Assembly: GCA_913778205.1 (NCBI GenBank)
Contig: CAJYUW010000049.1
Location: 1 to 64,000, forward strand
Direction of reading: 5' to 3'
Length of the DNA stretch: 64,000 nucleotides
DNA from: an uncultured Curtobacterium sp.
Lineage (GTDB): Bacteria > Actinomycetota > Actinomycetes > Actinomycetales > Microbacteriaceae
Under the pieces are notes generated by a model, which was not told the origin of the DNA, did no database searches, and saw only the letters and a program-made list of their open reading frames with translations. Below are positions 38,826 to 47,896 of the stretch, one piece after another. A program made the position numbers and the translations under genes. The first letter of the stretch is position 1, and each line of letters begins with the position of its first letter.

Positions 38826-40727
38826 ATGAGCATGGAAGGCGCGGCCTGGAGCTCGCTCTACAAGATCTCCACCGCGAAGGACGGCAGGCACGGGCTCTCC
38901 CGCGCCTCGCTGCGGCGGATCATGACCTTCGCCGTGCCGTACCGGTGGAAGCTCGTCGTGTTCATCGCCCTGTCCGTCGTGGGGGCCTTCCTCGCCGTCG
39001 CGACGCCGGTGCTCGCGGGGCAGGTGGTCGACGTCATCGCCGCTCGCGGGGAGGTCGGCACGATCGTCCGACTCGCCCTGGTCATCGCGCTCGTTGCGGT
39101 CGCCGACGCGGCCGCCTCGCTGCTCACCCGCTGGTACTCGGCGCGGATCGGCGAGGGCGTGATCCTCGACCTCCGCACGGCGGTGTTCGACCACGTGCAG
39201 AAGATGCCGATCGCGTTCTTCACGCGGACCCGGACCGGCGCGCTCGTGAGCCGCCTCAACAACGACGTCATCGGCGCGCAGCAGGCCTTCAGCGGCACCC
39301 TGTCCGGCGTCGTCACGAACCTGGTGGCGCTGGTCCTCACGCTCGTCGTGATGCTCAGCACCTCGTGGCTCGTCACGGTCATCGCCGTGGTCATGCTGCC
39401 GGTCTTCCTCGTCCCGGCGCGGCGCATGGGCACCCGGCTCGCCGCGCTCCGCCGCGAGGCCGCCGACCACAACTCCGCGATGAGCACCCAGATGACGGAG
39501 CGGTTCTCGGCGCCGGGCGCCACCCTCGTGAAGCTGTTCGGGCGCCCGGACGAGGAATCCGAGGAGTTCCGCGTCCGTGCCGCACGCGTGCGCGACATCG
39601 GGGTCCGCACGGCGATGCTGCAGTTCGTGTTCGTCACGGCGCTGACCCTCGTCGCGGCCCTCGCCCTCGCGGTCGTGTACGGCCTCGGTGGCGCGCTCGC
39701 GCTCGGTGGCCAGCTCAACACGGGAGACGTGGTGACCCTGGCACTCCTCCTCACCCGCCTCTACGTGCCGCTGACGAGCCTCGCGAACGCCCGGGTCGAG
39801 ATCATGAGCGCCGTGGTGAGCTTCGAGCGCGTGTTCGAGGTGCTCGACATCGTGCCGCTCATCCAGGAGAAGACCGGCGCCGTCGCCGTGCCCGACGGTC
39901 CGGTCGCGGTCGAGTTCGACGACGTGCGGTTCGCCTACCCGTCGGCCGACAAGGTCTCCCTCGCCTCCCTGGAAGAGGTGTCGACGCTCGACACCCGGGG
40001 CGGCGAAGAGGTGCTGCACGGCATCTCGTTCCGGATCGAGCCCGGACAGACCGTCGCGCTCGTCGGCACGTCGGGCGCCGGGAAGTCCACGATCGCCCAA
40101 CTCCTGTCGCGTCTGTACGACGTCGACAGCGGGGCGGTCCGCCTGGCCGGGACGGACGTGCGCGACGTGTCGTTCGCGTCGCTGCGGTCGACCATGGGCA
40201 TGGTGACGCAGGACGGCCACCTGTTCCACGAGACGATCGGGTCGAACCTGCGCCTCGCCCGACCGGACGCGACCGACGACGACGTCTGGGACGCGGTCCG
40301 TCGTGCCCGCCTGGAGCCGCTCGTGCGCTCGCTGCCGGACCAGCTCGACACGATGGTCGGCGAGCGGGGCTACCGGCTGTCCGGCGGGGAGCGCCAGCGC
40401 ATGACGATCGCCCGGCTCCTGCTGGCGCAGCCCCGGGTCGTGATCCTCGACGAGGCCACCGCTGCGCTCGACTCGACGTCGGAGGCAGCGGTGCAGGCGG
40501 CCCTGGGCGAGGCGCTCGAGGCCCGCACGGCGCTCGTCATCGCGCACCGGCTCTCGACGATCCGGAGTGCCGACCAGATCCTCGTCGTCGAGGACGGCAC
40601 GATCGTGGAGCGCGGAACGCACGAGGAGCTGTTGGCCGTGGGCGGCCGCTACGAGGAACTGCACCGGACCCAGTTCGCGGTGCAGAAGGACGCGGCCCCG
40701 GACGAGCAGGCACTGCACGAGGTCTGA
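38826..40727 (+). CDS. ABC transporter, fused permease and ATP-binding protein (exporter type)
   Basis: Walker A LVGTSGAGKSTIAQLLSRLYD, signature LSGGERQRMTIARLLLAQPRVVILDEATAALD; six TM-like segments. Confidence 0.95.
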   Translation: MSMEGAAWSSLYKISTAKDGRHGLSRASLRRIMTFAVPYRWKLVVFIALSVVGAFLAVATPVLAGQVVDVIAARGEVGTIVRLALVIALVAVADAAASLLTRWYSARIGEGVILDLRTAVFDHVQKMPIAFFTRTRTGALVSRLNNDVIGAQQAFSGTLSGVVTNLVALVLTLVVMLSTSWLVTVIAVVMLPVFLVPARRMGTRLAALRREAADHNSAMSTQMTERFSAPGATLVKLFGRPDEESEEFRVRAARVRDIGVRTAMLQFVFVTALTLVAALALAVVYGLGGALALGGQLNTGDVVTLALLLTRLYVPLTSLANARVEIMSAVVSFERVFEVLDIVPLIQEKTGAVAVPDGPVAVEFDDVRFAYPSADKVSLASLEEVSTLDTRGGEEVLHGISFRIEPGQTVALVGTSGAGKSTIAQLLSRLYDVDSGAVRLAGTDVRDVSFASLRSTMGMVTQDGHLFHETIGSNLRLARPDATDDDVWDAVRRARLEPLVRSLPDQLDTMVGERGYRLSGGERQRMTIARLLLAQPRVVILDEATAALDSTSEAAVQAALGEALEARTALVIAHRLSTIRSADQILVVEDGTIVERGTHEELLAVGGRYEELHRTQFAVQKDAAPDEQALHEV

Positions 40728-40815
40728 CCCCCGGACTGGGGGCGCAACCCGCTGGCCGCTTTCGGCGCTTCCCGGACAGGGCCCGTCCGGACCGGCAGGC
40801 TGCACCGGTACCGCC

Positions 40816-41775
40816 ATGACCCAACCCACCCCCACCCGAGTCCAGGTCGAGACGCAGAGCGACGACCTCGACGTCGCGCGCGACGTGCTGGCGGACGAGT
40901 ACGCCGGCAGCGAGTGGCGGGCCGAGCGGACCGACGAACCGTTCGGGTTCCGGTTCAAGGCGGTCGGCGACGCCGCGATGACCCTGCGGACGATCCGGTT
41001 CGATGGGCACCTGTCCGGCACGATGTCGCGGTCCGACGACTTCATCGTGCAGTGGACGACCCGGGGTCGCGCCACCGTCACCGCCCCAGGCGAGGAGCCG
41101 ATCATCATGGAGCCGGGCCGCCCCCAGCTCTGGCCGCAGGGCGGTGCGGCGTTCGACTACCGCGACTACGACCAGCGCCTCGTCCAGGTGGACCGGGCCG
41201 CGCTCCACGAGGTCGCCGGCGAGCGTGGGTCCGACCCGGACTCGCTGCAGCTCGACCACCGGGTCCGTCCGGACGACCGGGCGCTCCAGGGGTGGCGGAG
41301 CGCGGTGCAGCTCATCTCGCACACGGTGCTCGACGGGAAGGCCTCGCCGCTGCTGCAGGCGGAGATGGGCCGGCTCGGGGCCCTCGCGCTGCTCGAGCTC
41401 TACCCCGTCGTGTCCGCGACACTCCCCGACGAACTCCTGCTCCCCCGCAACGCGCACCTCCGTCGGGCGGTCGAGTACGTCCACGAGCACTGCCACCTGC
41501 CGATCACGAGCACCGACCTCGCCCAGGTCGCGTCGCTGAGCCTGCGTGCGCTCCAGCATGCCTTCCAACGGACGTTCGACTGCTCGCCGAACACCTACAT
41601 CCGTCGTGTCCGGCTCGATCGGGTGCGGGACGAACTCCTCCGTGGCGACCCGGCGACGACGAGCATCGCCGAGGTCGCCAAGCACTGGGGGTTCGGGCAC
41701 GCCGGGCGGTTCTCCGCGACGTACCTCCAGCAGCACGGCGAGTACCCCCGCGAGACCCTCCGCCGCGCGGCCTGA
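40816..41775 (+). CDS. AraC family transcriptional regulator
   Basis: C-terminal HTH: ITSTDLAQVASLSLRALQHAFQRTFDCSPNTYIRRVRLDRVRDELLRGDPATTSIAEVAKHWGFGHAGRFSATYLQQHGEYPRETLRR. Confidence 0.92.
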   Translation: MTQPTPTRVQVETQSDDLDVARDVLADEYAGSEWRAERTDEPFGFRFKAVGDAAMTLRTIRFDGHLSGTMSRSDDFIVQWTTRGRATVTAPGEEPIIMEPGRPQLWPQGGAAFDYRDYDQRLVQVDRAALHEVAGERGSDPDSLQLDHRVRPDDRALQGWRSAVQLISHTVLDGKASPLLQAEMGRLGALALLELYPVVSATLPDELLLPRNAHLRRAVEYVHEHCHLPITSTDLAQVASLSLRALQHAFQRTFDCSPNTYIRRVRLDRVRDELLRGDPATTSIAEVAKHWGFGHAGRFSATYLQQHGEYPRETLRRAA

Positions 41776-41825
41776 CCCGCGCGCCCCAGCCCGCCGCGCG
41801 CCCCCGCTCGGCCCGCGCGCCCCAG

Positions 41826-41927
41826 CCCGCCGCGCCCCCGGGCCCGCCGCGCCCCCGGGCCCGCCGCGCCCCCGGGCCCGCCGCGCCCCCGGGCCCGCCG
41901 CGCGCCCGGGCCCGCCGCGCGCCTCAG
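41826..41927. repeat. 17-bp GC-rich tandem array, 6 units plus degenerate flank
   Basis: cccgccgcgcccccggg x4 (41826-41893), cccgccgcgcgcccggg, cccgccgcgcgcctcag; the last unit contains the GH3 stop codon (41924-41926). Confidence 0.9.
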
Positions 41928-44557
41928 CCCACCGCGGCCGTGACGACCCGCCGGTCGGTCGGCAGCACCTCGCGGACCGGCCCGGTGACGCGCACCACCG
42001 CACGGTCCGTCGCCGTACCGGGCACGGGCACCGGACCCGCACCGCGCCCGACGGCGACGATGCCGTCCGTGTGCACCGGGCCTCCCGGCCGGGACGCGGC
42101 CGCGTGGGACGCGACCCACACCTCGACGTCGCCGGGCTCGACCACCCGGCGCATCGCGCGGTCGGTGAAGCCGAACCGCTGCACCGGCACGTCGAACCGC
42201 ACGCGCACCGTCCCGCCGGCCGGGACGGCGACCCGGGTGTAGCCGAGCAGCTGCACGAGCGGCCGCGTGACCGTCGCTGCGACGTCGTGGCCGTAGAGCT
42301 GCACGACGTCCTCGCCGTCGTGGTCGCCGGTGTTCCGGACCGTGACCGCGACGGTGAACGCGCCATCCGTGGCGACGGTGTCGTCCACCGTGAGCTCCTC
42401 GTACGCGAAGGTCGTGTACCCGAGGCCGAAGCCGAACGGTCGCACGGGCGTCGAGTCCGCGGCGGTGACGTCCGACGGACCACCGAGGCGCGGGTGCAGG
42501 TACGTGTACGGCTGCGCTCCGGCGGACCGGGGCAGGCTGACCGGCAGGCGACCGGAGGGAGCGGTCGCGCCCGTGAGCAGCTCGGCGATCGCGGTGCCGC
42601 CGGCCTCGCCGGGGAAGAACGCCTGGACGACCGCGGCCGGTCGGGGTCCCGGCCCGTCGAGCGCCCACCCGATCGCGTACGGACGGCCGGTGAGGAGCAC
42701 CACGACGGTGGGCGTCCCCGTACCGACGACGGCCTCGACGAGTTCGCGCTGCACGCCCGGGAGGTCGAGCGACCCGGTGTCGTTGCCCTCGCCGACGGTG
42801 CCGCGGCCGAACAGGCCGGCCTGGTCGCCGACGACGACCACCGCGACGTCCGAGGCACGTGCGACGGCGACCGCGTCCGCGAACCCCGATCGGTCCTCAC
42901 CGGTCACGGCACAGCCGGACGCGTACCGCACGGCAGCGGGACCGAGCGTGTCGGCGAGCGCCTCGCGGACGGTGGGGATGGCGAACCCGAGCGGGAGGTC
43001 GGGGTGCGCGGCGAGCACGTGGTTGGCGAAGGAGTAGCAGCCCTGCAGGGCCTCGGCTCGGTCGGCGTTCGGGCCGATGACCGCCACCGAGGCGCCTGCG
43101 GGGAGCGGGAGGACGGGCGCTCCGGCAGCGGCGCCAGTAGCAGTGCCGCCATCGCCGACCACCGCAGCGACACCGGCGCCGACGCACTCGTTCGACAGCA
43201 GCACGAGCGACCGCGCCGCGAGGGTCCGCGCGAGCGCCCGGTGCCGGGGCGTGTCGAGGTCGATCCCGGTCGGGGCGTCGCCCTCGAAGACGTCCGGGTC
43301 GAGCAGCCCGAGCCGCTCCTTCTGCCGGAGCACCCGGAGCACGGCCCGGTCGACGAGCGCCTGGTCCACCGCACCCGACCGGACGCGCTCGACGAGCGGC
43401 CCGAGGTACGCGTCACCGGTCGGCAGCTCGACGTCGATGCCGGCCGTCAGGGCCAGCGCGGCGGCCTCGCCACGATCGGCGGCGACACCGTGCATGACCT
43501 CGAGGAACGCCACCGAGAAGTAGTCCGCGACCACGGTGCCGTCGAAGCCGAGCCGGTCGCGGAGCAGGTCCGTCAGGAACCCGGGGTCGGCGGCGACGGG
43601 CACGCCGTCGATCTCCGCGTAGGAGTTCATCACCGACCGGGCGCCGCCGTCGCGGATCGCCATCTCGAACGGCGGCAGGAAGACGTCGGCGACCTCGCGG
43701 GGACCGGCGTGCACGGGTGCGTGGTTCCGGCCCGCCTGCGACGCCGAGTAGCCGAGGAAGTGCTTGAGCGTGGCGTCGACCCCGGCGGCCTGCAGCCCGC
43801 GCACGTAGGCGCTCCCGACCGTGCCGACGAGGTAGGGGTCCTCGCCGATGCACTCGTCGACCCGCCCCCAGCGCGGGTCGCGGACGACGTCGAGCACCGG
43901 GGCGAGGCCCTGGTGCACGCCGATCTCGCGCATCGAGTCGCCGATCGCGGCGCCGACCTGCTCGACGAGCTCCGGGTCGAACGCCGCACCCCAGGCGAGC
44001 GGGGTCGGGAAGGTCGCCGCCTTCCACGCGGCGAGGCCGGTGAGGCACTCCTCGTGGACGAGGGCGGGGATCCCCAGCCGGGTCTCGCGCTTGAGGCGCC
44101 GCTGCTCCGCCCAGAGCCAGGCGGCCCGCTCGTCCGGATCGACCGGACGGGTGCCGTAGACCCGCGTGAACTGGCCGATGCCGTGCCGCGTGATCTCCGC
44201 GAGGGTGGTGCCGTCCTGTGCGGCCGCCATCTCGCCCTGCATGGGCGCGACGACGCCGTTCTGGTCGAGCCAGTAGCCGACGAGCTGCGCGGTCTTCTCC
44301 TCGAGCGTCATCGCGGCGAGCAGGGCGGTCGCGCGGTCGGGGGCGGGCCCGTCCGCCGGGTCGGTGCGTCCAGACGCCAGGCGCGGCGCGGACCCGCCAG
44401 GCGCCTCCCGTCCGTCTGCGGTCGGGTCCGCGACCACCGTGGCGGAGGCGGGGTGTGCCTCCCGGCCGGCCCCGGTCGGGTCCGCGACCGCCGTGGCGGA
44501 GGCGGGGTGCGCCTCCCGGCCGTCCACCGTCCGTGTCGTGGGACCGAGCGTGCTCAC
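41924..44557 (-). CDS. Glycoside hydrolase family 3 protein (beta-glucosidase/beta-xylosidase-like) with C-terminal FnIII-like domain
   Basis: LLAAMTLEEKTAQLVGYWLDQ...DPRWGRVDECIGEDPYLVGTVGSAYVRGLQ...GFDGTVVADYFSVAFLE...VAVTVRNTGDHDGEDVVQLY; N-terminal about 75 aa uncertain. Confidence 0.92.
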   Translation of the reverse strand: MSTLGPTTRTVDGREAHPASATAVADPTGAGREAHPASATVVADPTADGREAPGGSAPRLASGRTDPADGPAPDRATALLAAMTLEEKTAQLVGYWLDQNGVVAPMQGEMAAAQDGTTLAEITRHGIGQFTRVYGTRPVDPDERAAWLWAEQRRLKRETRLGIPALVHEECLTGLAAWKAATFPTPLAWGAAFDPELVEQVGAAIGDSMREIGVHQGLAPVLDVVRDPRWGRVDECIGEDPYLVGTVGSAYVRGLQAAGVDATLKHFLGYSASQAGRNHAPVHAGPREVADVFLPPFEMAIRDGGARSVMNSYAEIDGVPVAADPGFLTDLLRDRLGFDGTVVADYFSVAFLEVMHGVAADRGEAAALALTAGIDVELPTGDAYLGPLVERVRSGAVDQALVDRAVLRVLRQKERLGLLDPDVFEGDAPTGIDLDTPRHRALARTLAARSLVLLSNECVGAGVAAVVGDGGTATGAAAGAPVLPLPAGASVAVIGPNADRAEALQGCYSFANHVLAAHPDLPLGFAIPTVREALADTLGPAAVRYASGCAVTGEDRSGFADAVAVARASDVAVVVVGDQAGLFGRGTVGEGNDTGSLDLPGVQRELVEAVVGTGTPTVVVLLTGRPYAIGWALDGPGPRPAAVVQAFFPGEAGGTAIAELLTGATAPSGRLPVSLPRSAGAQPYTYLHPRLGGPSDVTAADSTPVRPFGFGLGYTTFAYEELTVDDTVATDGAFTVAVTVRNTGDHDGEDVVQLYGHDVAATVTRPLVQLLGYTRVAVPAGGTVRVRFDVPVQRFGFTDRAMRRVVEPGDVEVWVASHAAASRPGGPVHTDGIVAVGRGAGPVPVPGTATDRAVVRVTGPVREVLPTDRRVVTAAVG
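44403..44525. repeat. 54-bp tandem repeat (2 full copies plus partial) at the 5' end of the GH3 ORF
   Basis: gcctcccgtccgtctgcggtcgggtccgcgaccaccgtggcggaggcggggtgt (44403-44456) and gcctcccggccggccccggtcgggtccgcgaccgccgtggcggaggcggggtgc (44457-44510), then gcctcccggccgtcc. Confidence 0.88.
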
Positions 44558-45429
44558 CCCTTCACCGCCCCGGTGAGACCACCGACGATGCGCTTCTGGA
44601 AGACCGCGAAGAACACCAGCGCCGGGATCATCGAGAGCGAGGTGAACGCGAGCACGCGCGCGGTGTCCACGGAGTACTGCGACGCGAACGCCTGGACGCC
44701 GAGCGGCAGCGTGTACGTCGCCGCGTCGTTGAGGATGAACAGCGGCAGGAGGTAGCTGTTCCAGCTGCCGATGAACGCGAGGATGCCGACCGTGACGACG
44801 CCGGGCAGCGACAGCGGGACGACCATGCGGAAGAAGAACCCGAGCTTGCTCGCGCCGTCGATGGCGGCGGCCTCCTCGAGCTCGTCCGGGATCGCCCGCA
44901 GGAACGGCACCAGGATGATGACGGTGGTGGGCAGCGCGAAGGCGATCTGGGGCAGGATCACGCCGGCGAGGTTGTTCGTGAGCCCGAGGTCCTTGACGAG
45001 GATGTAGAGCGGCGTGATCGCGACCGTGATCGGGAACATCAGGCCCGCGGCGAACAGCGAGTACAGCGCACCACTGCCGCGGAACCGGTACCGGGCGAGG
45101 ACGAAGCTGACCATGAGGCCGAGCACGACGACGCCGACCGTGGTGGTGACGCCGGCGATCACCGAGTTGCCGAGCTGCTGCCAGAAGACGCCGCTCGTCA
45201 GGACGTTCACGTAGTTGCCGACCTGCCACGGACTCGGCAGACCGGCCGGGCTCGCGGTGATCTGCGCGTTCGTGCGGAACCCACCGAGCACGATGTACGC
45301 GACCGGGCCGATGCACACGGCGATGAACAGCAGCGCGATGAAGTAGGTGCCGAGGTTGTGTTCCCGCTTGACGGGGCGACTGTCGCGCTGCCGCCGCTTC
45401 GGCGCGACGATGGAGGCGGTGGCGGTCAT
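44554..45429 (-). CDS. Carbohydrate ABC transporter permease
   Basis: YFIALLFIAVCIGPVAYIVLGGFRTNAQI...DELEEAAAIDGASKLGFFFRMVVPLSLPGVV. Confidence 0.93.
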   Translation of the reverse strand: MTATASIVAPKRRQRDSRPVKREHNLGTYFIALLFIAVCIGPVAYIVLGGFRTNAQITASPAGLPSPWQVGNYVNVLTSGVFWQQLGNSVIAGVTTTVGVVVLGLMVSFVLARYRFRGSGALYSLFAAGLMFPITVAITPLYILVKDLGLTNNLAGVILPQIAFALPTTVIILVPFLRAIPDELEEAAAIDGASKLGFFFRMVVPLSLPGVVTVGILAFIGSWNSYLLPLFILNDAATYTLPLGVQAFASQYSVDTARVLAFTSLSMIPALVFFAVFQKRIVGGLTGAVKG

Positions 45430-46442
45430 CGGTCGCCCTTCTCGGTCAGGGCGCCGGCGGTGTCGCGGCGCAGGACGAACCGCTGGTAGACGAGCGCGAC
45501 CACCAGCGAGATGAGGAAGATGACCACAGCGACGGCGTTGCCGTAGCCGTAGTTGCCGGAGAGTCGACCGTTGCCGACCATGTAGGTCGCCATCGTCGAG
45601 GTGCCGGCGGTCGAGGCGATGTACTGGCCCCAGATGATGTAGACGAGGTCGAACAGCTGGAGCGACCCGATGATCGACAGGAACGCCCAGATGCGCAGCG
45701 TCGGACCGAGCAGCGGCAGGGTGATGCGCCGCTGGATCTGCCAGTAGCTCGCACCGTCGAGCTGCGCGGCCTCGAACAGTTCCTCGGGGATGCTCTGCAG
45801 GCCGGCGAGGAACAGGATCACGGCGAAGCCGATGTACTTCCACGAGATGATGCCGAGCAGGGTCCAGAGCGCGATGTCCGGGTTCGACAGCCAGTCGGCG
45901 CGGAGGGCGCCGAGACCGACGGACTGCAGCAGGTCGTTGACCGCGCCGCTCGACTGGAGCATGAGGCTCCACCCGGTCCCGACGATCACCTCCGAGATGA
46001 CGTACGGCAGGAAGATGAGCACGCGGATGAGGCCGCGACCGCGGATGCGCTGGTTGAGCAGCAGCGCGAGGACGATCGCGATCGGCCCCTGCACGAGGAG
46101 GGACCCGATGACGATGAAGAGGTTGTGCCAGAGGACCGCGCGGAAGTCCGGGTCGGTGAAGATGACCGTGTAGTTCTGCAGGCCGACGAAGTCGACGGGG
46201 GCGCCGTAGCCCTGCCACTTGTAGAAGCCGTAGTAGGCGGCGAGGGCGACGGGCAGGATGACGAACCCGACGAACATGATGACCGCGGGGCCCGCGAGGA
46301 CGGCGATCTCGACGCGGGTACGGACGTCGGTGCCCCTGCGGGCCCGGCGGGCCGGGGCCGACGGCGGACCGTCGACCCCGCCCGTGCGACGCCCCGTCCC
46401 GGACCGTGCCTCGTTCGAGCGCGGAGCGACGGAGGTGGTCAT
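45426..46442 (-). CDS. Carbohydrate ABC transporter permease
   Basis: VEIAVLAGPAVIMFVGFVILPVALAAYYGFYKWQGYG...PEELFEAAQLDGASYWQIQRRITLPLL. Confidence 0.93.
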   Translation of the reverse strand: MTTSVAPRSNEARSGTGRRTGGVDGPPSAPARRARRGTDVRTRVEIAVLAGPAVIMFVGFVILPVALAAYYGFYKWQGYGAPVDFVGLQNYTVIFTDPDFRAVLWHNLFIVIGSLLVQGPIAIVLALLLNQRIRGRGLIRVLIFLPYVISEVIVGTGWSLMLQSSGAVNDLLQSVGLGALRADWLSNPDIALWTLLGIISWKYIGFAVILFLAGLQSIPEELFEAAQLDGASYWQIQRRITLPLLGPTLRIWAFLSIIGSLQLFDLVYIIWGQYIASTAGTSTMATYMVGNGRLSGNYGYGNAVAVVIFLISLVVALVYQRFVLRRDTAGALTEKGDR

Positions 46443-46447
46443 GCGTG

Positions 46448-47752
46448 TCAGCCCTTCGCCGCGGCCTGGTTGACGGTCGACACGATGTCCGAGACGGACC
46501 CCTTGCCGGCGAGGAGGTTGACGACGCTCGTGTTGAGCGCGTTGCCGACGTTCTGGCCGTAGAGCGTGTCGAGGTAGTTCGACACGAACGGTGCGTCGTT
46601 GTACGCCTCGAGGACGGTCTTCAGGTACGGCTCGGAGACGACCGACTGGGCCGACTGGTTCGCCGGGATCGAGTTGAACGCCTTGTAGTAGTTCTCCTGC
46701 ACGTCCTTGGTGGTGACGAAGTTCAGGAAGTCGGTGCAGGCCTGCTTCGGGGCCTTCGCCGAGCAGGAGAGCCCGCCGACGGCGCCCATCATCGAGCCGG
46801 GTGCACCCTTGCCGCCCGAGACCTCCGGGAACGGGAAGAAGCCGAGGTCGGACAGCGGCTTGCCGTCCGGGGTGAGGGAGGAGATCACACCCGGGTCCCA
46901 GGCGCCCATGAGCTCCATCGCGGCCTTGTGGTTCGCGATGAGGCCGGCCGAGCTGCCCGCGCCCTGCTGTGCCGAGGTGGTGAGGAAGCCGTCGTTGAAC
47001 GGATCGGTGTCGAAGAACGCCTTGGTGTCCTGGCCCGCCTGCTTCCAGCACGAGTTGGTGAACCTGAGGTCCTGCGCGGTCTTCGTCAGCACGCTCGAGG
47101 GGCAGGCGCGCAGCGCGAAGTTGTAGTACCAGTGCGCGGCGGGCCAGGCGTCCTTCGCACCGACGGCGACGGGCGCGATGCCCGCGTCCTTGAGCTTCGT
47201 GATGTCGGCGTTCAGCTCGTCCAACGTGGTGGGGGTGCCGGAGATGCCGGCCTTCTCGAACAGGTCCTTGCTGTACCAGATGCCCTCGGGGTCGACGTTG
47301 GTCGGCATCGCCCACGTCCCGCCGTTGAGCTCGAAGGACTTGAACGATCCCTTGCTGATCTCGCTCGTCGCGTTCTTCCCGATCGCGTCGGAGATGTCCA
47401 AGACCTGGCCGGCGCCCACCATCGCGGCCATCTTGCCGCCACCGCGCTGCATGAAGACGTCCGGGGCGGAGTTCGAGTTGAGGGCGGTCTGGAGCTTGCC
47501 GTCGAAGTCCTCGTTCTGGATCGCCTGGAGGTTGATCGTCACGTTCGGGTGCTGCTTCTCGAAGTCCTTGACCGTGGTGTCCCAGAACGCCTTGCCCGGG
47601 CCGGTCGTCGAGTTGTGCCAGAAGGTCATCGTGACCTTCCCGTTGCCGTCGCCGCCGTCCGCGGCGTTGCCACCGGCGGAACAGCCGGCGAGCGTGATTG
47701 CGGTCGCCCCGATCAGCGCGATGGCTGCCGCGGCACGGATCTTCCTCGTCAT
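46448..47752 (-). CDS. Extracellular solute-binding lipoprotein
   Basis: MTRKIRAAAAIALIGATAITLAGCSAGGNAADGGDGNGKVTMTFWHNSTTGPGKAFWDTTVKDFEKQHPNVTINLQAIQNEDFDGKLQTALNSNSAPDVF. Confidence 0.95.
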   Translation of the reverse strand: MTRKIRAAAAIALIGATAITLAGCSAGGNAADGGDGNGKVTMTFWHNSTTGPGKAFWDTTVKDFEKQHPNVTINLQAIQNEDFDGKLQTALNSNSAPDVFMQRGGGKMAAMVGAGQVLDISDAIGKNATSEISKGSFKSFELNGGTWAMPTNVDPEGIWYSKDLFEKAGISGTPTTLDELNADITKLKDAGIAPVAVGAKDAWPAAHWYYNFALRACPSSVLTKTAQDLRFTNSCWKQAGQDTKAFFDTDPFNDGFLTTSAQQGAGSSAGLIANHKAAMELMGAWDPGVISSLTPDGKPLSDLGFFPFPEVSGGKGAPGSMMGAVGGLSCSAKAPKQACTDFLNFVTTKDVQENYYKAFNSIPANQSAQSVVSEPYLKTVLEAYNDAPFVSNYLDTLYGQNVGNALNTSVVNLLAGKGSVSDIVSTVNQAAAKG

Positions 47753-47842
47753 CGTGGAACTCCTGATGTGTCGTCGTTGACTCGCAGCGACATCGACTGC
47801 CGCCTCTGCGGAGAGCGTGCCAGGGTCCGACGCGGCTTGTCA

Positions 47843-47854
47843 ATCGATATCGAT
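47843..47854. promoter_or_regulatory. Palindromic LacI-type operator candidate
   Basis: ATCGATATCGAT perfect palindrome followed by AACGTT, within an AT-rich stretch between divergent SBP and LacI genes. Confidence 0.7.
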
Positions 47855-47896
47855 AACGTTTTCTTTACCGACCTGGCCGCCCCTCGGCGGTACGGT

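Noticed and set aside
41924-45316. 1130-aa single minus ORF spanning permease and GH3
   Set aside because: Only the GH3 part is in frame; the upstream part is an out-of-frame shadow of the permease gene 44554-45429.
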